A stretch of 64,000 nt of DNA from Calendula officinalis (GCA_963853835.1 OY970822.1:13641501-13705500); one strand, 5' to 3'. Numbered from the stretch's first letter, positions 10,704-24,351 are shown. Made by a program: numbers and translations. The notes: a model not told the origin generated them from the letters alone.

Positions 10704-13700
10704 ATGGGTTATCTCAATAGAACATCGAAAGCAATCAAATTAGCCAATCGCATACACAGATTCCGCACCAATCATCACTATAATAGGCTAGGTTTACCTA
10801 ATCTTAGCTCAAATCAACACAGTTTTTGCTCTAATTCTCGGAATAATAGCCGGAGAGATGATAACAATGCTGTAGATTTGAGCCAATATCCAACCGACAA
10901 AATTCGAAATTTCTCCATTATTGCACATGTTGATCATGGAAAATCAACGCTGGCTGATCGGCTTCTTGAACTTACTGGTACAATTAAGAGGGGCCACGGA
11001 GTACCTCAGTATCTTGATAAATTGCAGGTACACATTGCCAATTTTATTGCTCTTTAAAGTAATTTGTTTGTAATTTGGTCCATTTTTCATTTATAGTAAA
11101 GGTTGATTGAGTTTATGCAGTCTGAATAGTAGTCAGTTTTTTTTTACTGTATTGTTTCTTAGGAAGTATAGAAAGCATATCCAATTGAAGTTTAAGATTA
11201 GCCCAATTGATCTGAAAAGTCAAAATTCCATCTTTTGATTTCCTATAAATGTTCTTCCCTAAAAATGACCAAAAGCATAGAAACTTATACTGTTATATTA
11301 TTGTTTAGTTTGTTGTATGCTTAAGGACTACATAAATAGTGTTTGACAAAAAGTGATTATATATTGATTTTCTGAATGACAAAAGGTCATTATATATTGA
11401 TATTGTAATAGGTTGAGAGAGAGAGAGGAATTACAGTTAAAGCTCAAACAGCCACCATGTTTTATAACTACAATTCAAAAGGAACCGACACCACAAGCTA
11501 TTTACTAAACTTAGTCGATACACCTGGCCACGTGGATTTCAGTTATGAAGTTTCAAGATCTTTAGCAGCTTGTCAAGGTGCACTTTTAGTAGTTGATGCA
11601 GCCCAAGGTGTACAAGCCCAAACAGTTGCAAATTTCTACCTTGCTTTTGAATCTAATCTCACAATAATACCCGTAATCAACAAAATTGATCAACCAACTG
11701 CTGACCCTGATCGTGTTAAAGCACAATTAAAGTCAATGTTTGACCTCGACCCAAGCGATGTACTTTTGACTTCTGCTAAAACCGGTCAAGGTCTTGAACA
11801 TGTACTTCCAGCTGTCATAGAACGAATCCCTCCACCACCTGGAAAAAGTGGTTCAGATCTTCGTATGTTTTTGTTGGATTCTTATTACGATGAGTACAAG
11901 GGGGTGATTTGTCACGTTGCGATAGTTGACGGGTCTTTGCGTAAAGGTGATAAAATAACGTCGGCTGCAACGGGCCAGTCTTATGAGGTTTTGGATGTTG
12001 GGATTATGCATCCGGAACTTAGGTCAACGGGCTTTCTGCTGACCGGTCAAGTTGGGTATGTGGTTAGTGGCATGAGGTCAACTAAAGAGGCCCGTGTTGG
12101 GGACACATTGTTTCATAATAAAACAGTTGTGGAGCCTTTACCAGGGTTTAAGGCCGCAAAACATATGGTTTTTTCTGGGTTATTTCCTGCTGATGGTTCT
12201 GATTTTGAAGCACTTAGTCATGCAATAGAAAGATTAACATGCAATGATGCTAGTGTTTCTGTTGCTCGAGAAAGCAGTACAGCACTTGGTCTTGGTTTCA
12301 GGTCTCTACAAATATTTTTTATTTTATTTTATTTTATAAATCACGTAATTATTTGCTAAGTTATATATTGTTATACACTAAAGGTGTGGCTTCTTAGGAT
12401 TACTTCACATGGATGTTTTCCATCAGCGACTTGAGCAGGTTGGTTATTAAATTGTTAATTGTTAATTACATATTACAAGTTTGTTAATTATTATCATCTA
12501 GACTTGTAACTATTCATATAAATTATAAAAAACAGGAACATGGAACTCATATAATTTCAACTGTTCCAACTGTACCATATATATTTGAGTATTCAGATGG
12601 AAGGTACGTTTTTAGAATGATTGTCATTTCGGCTTATTTAATAAACAGTTTACTAATTTATTTTTTCCAGTAAAATAGAAGTACAGAATCCAGCTGCATT
12701 CACTCCAAGTTCTAAAGTTCAAGTTGTAGCTTCTTGGGAACCAACGGTATTAGCAACAATTATTATCCCCAGTGAGTAAGCTCTCAAAATCCCTAAATTT
12801 AATCCCTAAATCATATTAAATAATTAAAATAAATTAATCAAAATTTGTGTTTTTTTATGAAGGTATGTAGGAGCTGTTATTACTCTTTGTTCTGAGCGAA
12901 GAGGGGAACAAATAGAGTATTCGTTTATCGATAGGTAATGTGTTATTATTCTTGATTTTATGATAATTTATTTTAGTTTTTGGTTTATTAATTTCTTTTT
13001 GATTAATGCAGTCAACGGGCATTTATGAAGTACCGGTTACCTTTAAGGGAAATTGTTGTTGACTTTTACAATGAGCTGAAAAGTATTACGTCTGGTTATG
13101 CATCATTTGATTATGAAGATTCAGAGTAAGACCTTGCTTCCTATTATTATATCATCATAATTCATTATAAATGGTTGAGACTTAAGAATGTTAATTTATT
13201 TTACAGGTATATTAGTTCTGATGTGGTAAAACTTGACATCCTGTTAAACGGGCAGCCCGTAGATGCAATGGCAACTATCGTTCATAAATTAAAAGCACAA
13301 CGTGTTGGTCGTCAACTTGTAGACCAACTCAAAAAATTCATCGACAGGTTACTCAAACCATCTCTTTTTTTAAACATTACAAAATCCACTTACACGTTAC
13401 TTAATATTTAAAACAGGCAAATGTTTGAGATCACAATACAAGCTGCGATTGGATCAAAGGTCATAGCTAGAGAGACGTAAGTCAATCCCCTTTCATAACT
13501 GTTTTGTTTTTAGCTAATAGTAATTATTGTTTTGTCCTATGCATTAAAGATAGATAGATATATATAAGTAAATTAGTGAGAATGACTGGTGTTGAATGAA
13601 TTACAGGATATCGGCAATGAGGAAGAATGTATTGGCAAAGTGTTATGGTGGAGACGTTACAAGAAAGAAGAAGTTGTTGGAGAAACAAAAAGAAGGAAAG

Positions 13701-13772
13701 AAGAGAATGAAACGTGTTGGGTCTGTTGACATACCTCAAGAGGCTTTTCATGCCATTTTGAAGGTGTCATAA
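10704..13772 (+). CDS. GUF1: Translation factor GUF1 homolog, mitochondrial (EF4/LepA-type GTPase)
   Basis: Ten exons: 10704-11027, 11412-12301, 12384-12438, 12536-12603, 12671-12775, 12863-12934, 13012-13125, 13207-13347, 13417-13476, 13607-13772. All are GT-AG and sum to 1995 nt, 664 residues, the usual plant length. The first about 65 residues are basic and Ser/Asn-rich, consistent with a mitochondrial presequence. GTPase motifs are G1 AHVDHGKS (74-81), RERGIT (111-116), G3 DTPGH (144-148), G4 NKID (198-201) and SAK (229-231). Then come the EF-G-like domains and the LepA-specific C-terminus (YGGDVTRKKKLLEKQKEGKK). The family back-translocates or remodels stalled mitochondrial ribosomes. 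The start is the first ATG in frame; the frame continues upstream without another ATG to a TTG. Nothing is broken. Confidence 0.95.
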
Positions 13773-15180
13773 TTCATATGATATCTACATTTCCCCCCAA
13801 AATATTTCTTTCTTTTTATACTACTACTCATAAACGTCTCTAACATTATGGAAAATGTCACCTCAAATGTTATGTTCGTGGCCTATGGTATGACGGGAGG
13901 TTAGGGGTATTTATATTTTCTTTAATTGTTTATCTCCATTTTGTTTTAGAAGATGTGAGGAGGTTTTTTTATCACTATTGAAAATCTTCAAAACCTATTA
14001 AAGTGTTTGATTGCTAAGTCCAATAATAGACCCTTTATATCATTATTATCCAGTTATGAAGTAATGTTTGATTACGTATGACTTTGGTTGACCAAGTTCA
14101 TTGTGATTCTTGTGACAATAATCGGTTATGTTATTTACAATAAATCCTATTCTTTTAAAGATGCTTTACATGCTAAAAGAACATCAATAAATGCAATCAT
14201 GATAAACAAGAATGGGAAGATTTGGAAACGTCACGATAATGATTAGGTTGCGTAGATTATGAGTAAAACTTGATTACCTTGGGAAACTTGTATAGTAGGA
14301 ATATCTTTAGAAAGAAAAAAAAAAGGTAAACAAAAACCAATTTGCAATTTTTTATGACTACCCATCTAGGAGCATGTCAAATGTTACGACCGCCTGTCCG
14401 CCAAGTCGCCAACATAACAATCAAAAGACCAACTTCAATAAAAATGAGATGGAGAAATTATATAAGATGGAGTGAAATTAGAAGTAAGATCAACGTGCCA
14501 CAATATTATATGATGTATATTTCGATATTTTCTACTGTATGTTCTAATATTAGAGCAATGTTGAAACTAATCTAAGTATCACATGAAGTATCAGTTTATT
14601 TGACGTATATCATGGTTAAGCTTGTGATAATCAATGCGTTTTATTTAATCTAAGTTTAAACGAGAAGGAATTTTTTTTTTTTTTTTTTTAATATACAAAG
14701 ATGTAGATGTAATACCATTTACCGGGAGAGGACGAGAATGAAAATGAGTAATGGAGATCGGAGATGAAGATGTGAATCGAGATATTCGATATTTCCCGTT
14801 CCCTTGCTATTTATCATGTAATTTCCGTCACATAAAAACTAAATTTAAAAATCCCCGTCTTTTCCCCAAGTAGTAATAATAAAAAGTCCCCATCTAATGG
14901 AAGATCCCAAAATACCCTTGTAGAAACACATTATTACGTAGGCCACCTAAAATCTACGGTCACAAACGCAACAAACGATCGCTCATCCCAATCGAACGAT
15001 CCAAATTAAGTCGAGGAACACTTAAGAATCACACAGCGGAAGAAAATCCACTAACAATTAGGGCTTTTCTTTTTCCCCAATTCATCTACCTATAAAATCA
15101 ATATACCGAATAGCGTTGTTTTATATATCATCGTTCTCAGCTCGTTATCTTCGATCTCCATTTTTAAGCTACAAGAAATC
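13773..15180. other. GUF1 3' region and VDAC promoter
   Basis: The first few hundred bases are presumably the GUF1 3' UTR. A T run lies near 14671-14690. A CCTATAAAATC motif at about 15090 is a plausible VDAC TATA box, 90 bases upstream of its ATG. No other gene is seen. Confidence 0.5.
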
Positions 15181-17267
15181 ATGGTTAAGGGTCCCGGTCT
15201 CTACTCCGACATCGGCAAAAAGGCCAGAGGTGCTCTCTCTCTCTCTCTCCATTCTGATATTGATATTTATATATATGTATGTGTTATGTTTATTGGATCC
15301 ACATTTGTTGATTTGATCTGTTCGTTTTCTGTGTGAATGAAGATCTTCTGTACAGGGATTACCAAGGGGACCATAAGTTTACCATCACAACCTATTCGCC
15401 TACTGGAGTTGTGAGTTATCATTTCATTTTTCGCATTCATAGATCTGATTGATTGCTTTTATATTTCAACACTGTTAGAGAAACATTATCGGATTACTGC
15501 GTGTGATTGTGGTTGTTATCTATGAGGCTATCATGTTTTGGCATGCGTTCTGTAATTACTAATTTGTGACTAATTGCTCTGATTAACACAGGTCTTCATA
15601 AAATGTTGAAGTAATCATTGCATACACCTGATTTGTTTTGTTCATAGCGTTTTATATTTGTTATCATTTTATGGGGCCTCGTTTTCATAAATGAGGTGTA
15701 TGCGACTCAGTGAATGGACACGAGGAAATTTATTTTTTGTAGTTGCTGTACCTATATTCCATGTAGTTGGAGTATCTGATTCTGATGACCGATAAAGCTA
15801 AAGATGCCTGTTAGAAAGTTAGTATTAGTCCCCACCCTCATCTGCCAGTATATATGCTTTTACAAATATTAAAAATGATTTAATGCTCTCAATTCTAGTG
15901 TATCTTTTGGATAGTGGTTGATGATTATACCATATTAACTGGCTTCACTTTTTAGCAAGAATTTTAAGGCTTTATGGACGTATTATAGTATTATACTTGA
16001 CCTGTTTTGACATATAATTAACTTTTTAGACGAAAAAAGATCATGCTAAGACTATGTCTGTTTATGATTATGTTATGCATTTATGAGATCTAAGCCTTGT
16101 GCAAGTAGTATTCTTGTGCAATAAACTAACTTGCTAGTTTTTATGGATTGCAGGCACTCACTTCATCTGGAACAAAGAAAGGAGACTTATTTCTTGCAGA
16201 TGTCAATACTCAGATAAAAAGGAACAACATTACCACCGACATCAAAGTTGACACAAGCTCCAATGTAAAACAATTCATCTACTTTCTACCATTCATTTCT
16301 CGTTTTGCTTTTAAATCTTCCGCCATGCTTGTATATTGTTTATTCATATCTATATTTCATGGCTGAAATGCCTTGCTGATATGATTTCATGGCTCTAATG
16401 TACTGGTTTCTAGTAGTTATTGTAGTTGTCTTTTGTCTTGCTAATAAAATGTTGTTATTTACTTGCTATATAGTGTAAAAATTTCAACTAAATTTGTTTG
16501 CAACATGATTGTAGCTTTCCACAACCATTACTGTTGATGAACTTGCCCCTGGGCTGAAGGGAATTCTCAGCTTCAAAGTTCCTGATCAAAGATCTGGCAA
16601 GGTGTCTATATTTTCTTTAATTAATTGACATTATAGAGTTTTATTAATAATATTAAAATGTTAAATTATCTGCTATTGGTGATAGTTGGAACTACAATAC
16701 TTGCATGATTACGCTGGAATCTGCACAAGCATCGGGTTGACTGCAAACCCGATAGTCAACTTTTCTGGTGTGGTGGGAAACAGCATGACTGCTATTGGAA
16801 CTGATGTTTCCTTTGACACCAAAACTGGAAACTTCACCAAATATAACGCTGGGATTAGCTTCACCAATGCTGACCTTATTGCTGCTTTGACTTTGTGAGT
16901 AATTAATTCTGTATATTTTATAAATATTTGTAACTGATAATAATAATAATGATAATACAGCAATGACAAGGGTGACTCTTTGAACGCGTCATACTACCAC
17001 ATTGTGAAGCCATTGAGCAACACATCAGTTGGTGCAGAAGTGAACCACAGTTTCTCAAGCAACGAGAACACAATCACACTCGGCACCCAACACGCATTGG
17101 ACCCGTTGACCACAGTCAAAGCCCGTGTGAACAACCTGGGGAAGGCAAATGCTCTGATCCAGCATGAATGGCGCCCTAAATCTCTCTTCACCATCTCAGG
17201 AGAAGTTGACACCAAATCAATCGACAAGAGTGCCAAATTTGGGCTGGCATTGGCCCTCAAGCCATGA
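15181..17267 (+). CDS. VDAC: Voltage-dependent anion channel (mitochondrial outer-membrane porin)
   Basis: Six exons: 15181-15229, 15343-15410, 16154-16264, 16515-16601, 16686-16894, 16961-17267. They are all GT-AG, 831 nt, 276 residues, exactly the usual plant VDAC size. It begins MVKGPGLYSDIGKKARDLL, the amphipathic N-terminal helix, followed by the alternating strands of the 19-stranded beta barrel (for example KFTITTYSPTG, LFLADVNTQIKRNN, LELQYLHDYAG). It ends with the GEVDTKSIDKSAKFGLALAL strand and KP. It carries metabolites and ions across the outer mitochondrial membrane. Intron 1 begins with a CT dinucleotide run (15233-15250). Intron 2 is the longest (743 bp). No damage seen; which VDAC paralogue it is cannot be told from here. 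Confidence 0.95.
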
Positions 17268-17629
17268 GAAAGGTTTTCCAAAACTACTTTTGGCGGTTTT
17301 TAGAAATAATTCAACAATTTGTTAGTTTGTTTCTACTGCTACTACTTGTCAAATGGGTGGTAGATATATTTTGTTGTCTTCGTTTTGGTGCTTTGTTTTG
17401 ATCGACTATTGACTGCTCCTTGCCAAAAGAGTTCTTTTTGCTTATATTCATTTGCTGCTCATGATTTTTTTTATAATTAGATTTGCTTATATTGAATTGT
17501 GCTTGCATTGATTTAATTTGCCAGATTTGGTATTCTATTGTCACTTTATCAACGTTGCATCGACTCTCAGACGAAGATGAAGGTTGAGTTTCTGTATACA
17601 AACTGCCAACCCAAAAGTCTTGGCTAGTT

Positions 17630-17985
17630 TATAGCTATCATATACTTGCAAAATATATCGACTCTTGCGTTGTAATATTTACCGATTACCTTTTTTAATT
17701 ATAATGAGGAACATAAGTGGGTTGACACGACTTAACTGTGTAATAAATGTGCTTGGTTCTCGTTGAATTTCTCCACATGATTAATTACATGGGTCAGGTT
17801 GGAAACTGTAGTTTTAGATATATTGTTAGCCTCATACCAGGTTTTTAAAAACAATTATGTCCGCTACGATCTGGTTACTGTATTTGTTAGTTATTTGGTT
17901 TTCTAATCTGGACCGAGTATTGCATTTCTGTGGACTATGTCAATGTCTTTCTTAAAGATATTTTAGAAGTTAGGTGTGTAAAAAT
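17630..17985 (+). repeat. Diverged repeat downstream of VDAC, pairs with 29290-29640
   Basis: The two stretches align over about 350 bases with many substitutions and small indels. Shared landmarks are TTTTTAAAAACAATT followed by GTCYGCTA, TATATGGTTTTCTAATC-like and AAGTATTGC-like blocks. No coding frame or terminal repeats. It may be an old duplication or a degraded transposon. Confidence 0.55.
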
Positions 17986-20087
17986 ATATACGCATAGTAT
18001 GAGGACTGCTCAACCGTATAGCAACCACACCATACGTGGACTCTAGGTTAGTTCCCCATTTATCAAGGTTACAACGGGTAGACAACCATTCATTCTTGAC
18101 TCTCAATGAACTTATGTTGATTTTCTTGGGAAGGCATTTGTTATAAATATATTTTCTTGAACAACAAAAATATATCAAAATTAACAAGATGCTAGAAAAT
18201 TACAAGATATACCAAGCCAATCATTCCAATTAGGAACCAATCTACTTATATGCTTTAACCAATATTCTTCTTTTTTTTAGTAGAATCAAATATACCATAA
18301 AAAATTACAAGAAATACCAAGCCAATCATTCCCATATAAATTATAAATATTTTTTTTTACATTTATATCTTCTATCTCAGCTAATTTTACTTTTAATTTT
18401 ACCTCTTTGTGTTTATACCTTCACGTAGGTTCAACTAACTGGCCAACAAAACCTATATTCTTTTGATCCCCCTAAAATAACCAAATAATGTAGAAATTAC
18501 GCAAAAATAAAAGTAGCAAACAGACGCGGTTGCCAAATCCTCCTTTATATCAAATTATGATGAAAAAAAATGCTTTTGATAAAAATAAAAAGCAATGTAA
18601 TTAAGTAGTCTTTATGTAATGTGACATGGTGGTTTTTTCAGTTTTAATATGTACACATTTTGGTGCAAATGTCTTTTCTACTTTATAGTTAGTATTTCCT
18701 TTTCGACCTCATGACACAGTTTGAATAAGAACCAGGGGTGTTTTTGAGGAGATGTAAGTCTGTAACTGTACAATACTCATATTTTGAAGGGGGCCCAATT
18801 TTTTATATAATCTTATATATAAGCTTAAAAAGTTTTAAGCTAACTTAATACTTTAATTAAAAAAAAATAGAGAGTCCAACTTTTTATATAAATCTTCTAT
18901 TTAAGGGTTCATTTTCATCTATTCGCACTGGAAATTCAAACTTTCGGAGACGTCCGTGATAAGAACATAGTTTGATATTTTATTCATTATTTTGTATTTA
19001 ATTTTCTCTACTGTATACGAAATTACCTATGATAACACTTTACAACATAAAATATTACTATTCATCAACTGTTAATAAATATCATGTTTTTTTTACGACT
19101 TGCCGGCGACCGATTGTGTGGTTGGCAATTAAAGATGAATCGCCGAGGGGCGGAGGAGAAATGTCTGTCATTTTTAAGCGTTAGCCAGTCACCGACAACA
19201 CTTACTTTTCAATAGATATTAAACTTTTAATTGTACCCTAAACCTTAAAGGCTAGGTTAATTTCTTCACACTGTTTGGTTTGACTCGGTTTTCTGGGCGA
19301 CTTAGACTGCTCCCAACAGTGGTGGAAACTGACGCCATCAGTTGTTGGAAAATCAACGTCACGTCAGCTCATCCTCCAACACACATTAAACTGACGTACT
19401 CATGCCAGCAATACATCTTCCCTTCAATTTTTTGGGACCCACCGTTACAAAACACACTCACAAATACCCCTTTGGCCCCCACTCACCCAACTCACGGCCA
19501 CCCCTCCCTCCCGTCTTCAAAGTGGCGCCTCCAAACTGGCGGTACCAGTGATGGTCCCGTGCCAACGATGCCTCCAAAGTGGCGGAAAACTCACTTAAAA
19601 GAAATGGTGCCTTTTATAAACGCCAAACCGAAAATATCGGACATATTTAAACATTATCAAGTAGAAAGAAAAACAAACATATGTACTGGTTGAAACTGCA
19701 GAAAGACAATATTCTCTACTTTTGTGAAATTTTGACAAAATCTTTTTTTTTCCCTGCACCTTGCAGAAAGACAGTAATTAAACTTATCTTTTTTCTTCAC
19801 AAGGACGAAACCGCTATTGCTCAATAAGGATCTTTTAATTTTATTTTTTTTAACTCTAAAAAAGTTGTAGCTTCAATATAAATGATAATTGTAATATTAT
19901 AAGTCAATAAAAAGTTACATAAAATCTATATAAAGCATTTTGTCTCCATTCATTTACATGTAAAGATATAACGCTTAAACTATAATTATATGAATTAAAT
20001 GATAATTTCTATTTATGCTACGCAGGTTTTAAAAGCAAGAGATATGAATATTGTTGTACGAGAATAGAGAGGCCTGCATTTACTTTC
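17986..20087. other. Intergenic, AT-rich, no gene
   Basis: No gene seen. A GC-richer island at about 19290-19620 begins like a MITE end (GACTGCTCCCAACAGTGG) and contains repeated CTCCAAASTGGCGG blocks. The open frame across it (19280-19693) looks like translated repeat, not protein, and I could not define element ends. Confidence 0.4.
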
Positions 20088-20090
20088 TAA

Positions 20091-20609
20091 GAGTATCCGC
20101 AATGGTTAAGCACTCAATAACTTATTATTTTTGCTACATCAACATTTAATAACCAATAAATTATTCCTAAATAAGATCTCCAATAGTTAACCTTTTCAAA
20201 AACTTTTTCTTTAATAATATTTCAAATTTACCTTTATCTATCTCAAATATTTTATAAATACCCTTTATATATAATTTGACAATTTTTTAACATCTTACTA
20301 AATATAATATTTTTTAAAATGTCAAATACCAAAATATTATAATAATTAACATTAAATATTATATAATTTATTTATTAACTAATAAAAACATAATAAAGAA
20401 TTTATATATATGTAAGGTTTAAAATGAAAAGGTATTAAAGATAAGAGACTAAAAAATACAAACAACGAAAGTAGATTAAAAGCTTAGTAGAAAAAAAATC
20501 TTTCCAATAAGTTTTAAAAAAAAACTTGTTATTCCAATGGTAAAAAGTCATTAAAAGACTTATTATAATAATAATAAGCTATTGAAAAAGCTAGCAATTG
20601 GAGATGCTC
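20091..20609. mobile_element. Harbinger-like MITE with TAA target duplication
   Basis: Terminal inverted repeats GAGTATCCGCAATGG (left) and the complement of GAGCATCTCCAATTG (right) are flanked by TAA at 20088-20090 and 20610-20612. It is 519 bp, AT-rich inside and non-coding. The ends and the 3-bp duplication match the common plant PIF/Harbinger MITE pattern and the element at 45774-46036. Confidence 0.75.
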
Positions 20610-21147
20610 TAAAAACAAAATGTGTAAGAAACCTGATTCCTTGTTAAAAAGTAAATAAAGATGATAATAATGGTACATGTGTACCCTCCTGCAAACTGGT
20701 CTGTACAACAGCACCTCCATATGATACAACAACTTCATTAAAGCAAAACTAAATTTTGAGTAAATTAAAAAAGAGGGTCATGATGTTTACATCAAATTTT
20801 ATCTATAATTATTTACTTTAAAAATTATATCGGTATTAAGAAATATCATGTACCTAACTGTTCGTTAAATTTTGCAGTTAAAAACTTACAGCGGTGGTTG
20901 TTTGAGTTTATACTTTTTTGTTAAAATATTTAACGGACGTTGATGTAAATGATTGTATCTACAAAAGGTTACTAAACGAAATATTATCAATGTAATTTTT
21001 TAAAGTAAACAATATCATACGTGATTTTGGGGTAAACTTACTGACTGTCCTTACAATTTACTATTAAGTTTGTCAATGATCAATTAACTCCCACCAAAAC
21101 TAACCCTTGAAGTATTGAGGAAACAAACAACGCCCCCTTCACGCTGA

Positions 21148-21174
21148 GGGGGGGGGGGGGGGGGGGTGGGGGGG
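21148..21174 (+). repeat. Poly-G tract (G19-T-G7)
   Basis: Nineteen Gs, one T and seven Gs in an otherwise AT-rich region; capable of forming a G-quadruplex. The length is sequencing-error prone. Confidence 0.85.
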
Positions 21175-21714
21175 TTCGTGCTCACTGACACGAGGCTTCA
21201 CAAGATGTGGTAGGCCTTTTCTCGATTTTTTTGGGACCTCTTCACATTTTGGTTATTGTGATGGTGTGGTGTATAATTCTTCTAGTACATAGTGTAGTTA
21301 CTCAAATAACATCTAATGTGTCTATAGTTTTGATGTTATCTTATACTAAAATCAGTATCCTAAATTTGAATTACTGTATCCTGTTTGTTATTACAAACTT
21401 GTCCTTACTTTTTTCTTTTTATGTTTTTTATAATCATTTCACCTATTAAATCAAATTACTCATTTATATTATTATTATTATTATCTTATAACAAACTTTT
21501 TTGTTTTTCTTATTTTATATCTTTTTTAACCTTTTATATTCTATAAAGTATTTAATTTTATTCTTTCTATTATTAATATTGTTGCTTCATTCTTATTAAT
21601 TAAAACAATTTATGTATATGTATAAGCAACACAAATATTTCGATCTAAATATAAATTTCAGTTACGTAAAAATAAATATAGAAATTAGCAAACCGGTCAC
21701 AACCTGCATGGCGT

Positions 21715-21910
21715 AAAAAACAATTGGTCTAGATCAATTAACCATCAAGGATATCGTTGGGAGGTTTGCCTTTAAAAGATCATGGGTTCAGGACTTGGTG
21801 AAAGCTTTCTCAAAAGGAGGTTTGGTTTATCCCCGAGAAAAAGAAAATAGGTTTGACGAATGTATACTGCTTGGATCATGATTCGAACCACTAACTTAAT
21901 TACTAGGAGT
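21715..21910 (+). mobile_element. Possible tRNA-derived SINE, degenerate
   Basis: Starts AATTGGTCTAGATCAATTAACC and carries a GGTTCAGGACTTGG B-box-like motif 60-80 bases on. It then has a body with CCCCGAGAAAAAG and ends near GATTCGAACCACTAACTTA, resembling the 3' parts of the SINEs at 10175 and 61985. No target duplication found. Confidence 0.4.
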
Positions 21911-23599
21911 TAGAAAAGAAGTCCAGCCCCAGATCCTTGTTTATATCAAATTACGAAGAAAAAATCAAATAATACTATGAATGAAAACTTTAGGCCTCTC
22001 CCAACCCTTACCCATCACTAAATCCATCAGTAGCGCCACGTCATCACATCCTTACTGACACGCTACTGACACGGTCGTGCCAACCCTACTCATCACTAAC
22101 CCATCACTAAACTCATCCTTTCCACGTCATCATTTTTAATTTAAATTAAATAATTATAAAAAAACTAATATATTTGTATTATTAAAACAAATATATATAA
22201 AAAAAATTAAATTTAAAAAAAAACAGAAAAAAAAACTATTTTTTGTAAAAAAAACATGACATGCACAACTTTTTCAGCCTAATGTACAAGTCCCCAAAGC
22301 ACCTCACCTCCTCTCTCTCTTCCTTCCCCTTTCCTCTCTCTCCCCTCTCTTTCTTCTTCCGCTCACGACGGCCACCGGAATCCGTCTTCCTCCCGACGTC
22401 CGCCTCACGACGCAAGCCACGACGGCTCGGTGCCAACGCCGTCGTGGCGCGACGGCAAAAAAACCCCGGCGACGGGTCATGCTGACGGCGTCTTATAGCT
22501 GAAAAACAAATATAAAAAAAAAGGTATACACCTTTTGGTGAAAATCAGTCTTTTTCTACTTTACACATGCAAACCAAAAACAATTACACTTCGTCTTCAA
22601 CACATGCATAGCTAATTACTATATTACGCATTTTTGGTAGTATAAAATATTATATTACTGTTCACTCTTTTATTATTTTATTATTGGCCAATTAAGTTTT
22701 TATAATATAACTATTATCATGGGCAAGCTATATTAGACTCTTTTCAAAAAAATAAAATTATTCTTTCCTTTTTCTTCCATTTAACATGCGCAGCACAATT
22801 GAATTGATGTTTCTTCCTTCAAGGTTTATAATCTGGATCACTTTTTAACTTTTTATTTGGACCAGTCTCTAGCTTTTTATTTAATTGCACTAAACATTAA
22901 ACTATTTAATTTATATTACAAAAAATTAGTTATTTATTTTATTTTACAAAATTAGACAACAAACACAATACGATATTAAGGTGATACTAAATTAAGGTAT
23001 ATATGAAATAATAAGAAGAATGAAAATAGACAAAACAATATGCTGGTTAAATATGAATAATAACATGTCACTGATAATCGAATGCATTTATATGATAAAA
23101 AAGTATATCTTACACTGATAAAAGCATAAATATACATCATATCAAAAATTAAATTTTGATTTGAAACTTATAAAATTAAAACTGTCCTTGTATATTACAA
23201 AAACAGAAAAACAAAACAAGGCCTAAAACAGGACATACGAGGACTTCGCACTGTTTTTATTTAGAAATACGAAGAGCTTGAATTTGGCAGAATACAAAGA
23301 ACCACATAAAGCTATAAATTGCAGCAGTGAAAGCTTTCAGAATCGCCCCTTTTAGATTAATAATCCGCCCTCAATGTATTAATTGTGCAAATATTTTGAA
23401 CCGGATTACAGATTAAGATGGCATCATGACACGTACAGTTTCAAAACGACACATAGTTATAGTAACATTATAAATCATTTTCATGGGATTGAAAACAGGT
23501 AGATCATATTACAAACGTCATTCCTTATTTAAACAAGCCTAGCTTTCAAAGTAGAAGTTAGCCACATTATATGACAAATGGAGTTAGTCATCAAACTCA

Positions 23600-24347
23600 A
23601 AGGGATAAATTTCTTACTCTTTAGGGAGAGATTTGGCTCAATTTTCATGAAGACGGGTGATTTTAGTGTTTAATTTGAATATGATTGTGTCTCGTTCATG
23701 CTTTCCCTCATTGAGTTGACCACGAACTCCCTGAATGAGATGTTTCAAATATAACACTTTCCATTTATTCCTTTTTTGCATCTAGGACGACATCAATATG
23801 TCATGAATCTCTCGAAAGTTTTTGTGTTGTCTAGCTATTTTAAACTTCTATATGTTTTTCTATCGTAAGAGAACACATCCTTTATAGTCGCAAGTATGGC
23901 AACATATTTCACGTAAAATCATACAAGCTCCTTCATTTTCCTCTCCGTCTCCCTCATAATACAAGCATCACAAGGATAATGAGGAACGGGATGAGAGGTA
24001 GAGGGAGATGAAGGAACTTGTATGGTTTTACGAGAAATATGACACCCAAAGTGTGGCGATAAAGATGTGTTCTCTTACGATAAAGAGAACATACAAAAGT
24101 TTAAAATAGTTAGCGAAAACCTCCAAGAGGTTCACGACAAACTAGTGTCACTTCCGTGCTTAGATGGAAAAAAGAAAACATCGAAAGTGTTATATTTGAG
24201 TGTGAATGTTGTCTTCACCATACCATTCAGTAAGCTTTTGGTCAACTGAACAAAGAGAAGCATGAACGAGAAGCAACTATATTCAAACTAAACAACAAAA
24301 TAACCCGTCTCTATGAAAATCAGGGCAAATCTCCATAAAGAGTAAGA
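23600..24347. repeat. Large imperfect inverted repeat (fold-back), right arm split by RT2
   Basis: The left arm (about 23600-23955) is complementary to the right arm (about 23975-24350) along nearly its whole length. For example, TTCTTACTCTTTAGGGAGA near 23610 pairs with the stretch at 24325-24347, and the block around 23870-23950 pairs with 23985-24080. The tip holds a short unpaired TACAAGCATCACAAGG segment. Complementarity appears to continue past the RT2 insertion: GAGTTTAATG at about 28946 matches the complement of 23587-23604. A 60-codon frame in the right arm (24067-24249) has no recognisable similarity and is probably fortuitous. It may be a fold-back transposon or an inverted duplication of a gene piece. 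Confidence 0.75.
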
Positions 24348-24351
24348 GATT

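Larger units (their letters stand above)
20613..23599. other. Intergenic, repeats only
   Basis: No gene seen. It holds a poly-G tract (21148-21174), a possible SINE (21715-21910) and a block at 22000-22500. That block starts like a MITE end (GGCCTCTCCCAACCC) and includes a CT-rich then CGACGG-rich GC island (22300-22490). Open frames there read as low-complexity Ser/Arg/Pro and are not called. Confidence 0.4.

Noticed and set aside
17311..17601. 96-codon minus frame
   Set aside because: Lies in the VDAC 3' UTR on the opposite strand, with no similarity and low-complexity Lys/Asn/Ser content.
19280..19693. 137-codon plus frame (MTRFSGRLRLLPTVVE...)
   Set aside because: Lies in a repeat-like GC island with MITE-type ends; no domain, no introns or promoter context. 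Probably fortuitous.
22236..22485. Overlapping frames rich in Arg, Ser and Pro
   Set aside because: Encoded by CT-rich and CGACGG-rich low-complexity DNA, open on both strands.
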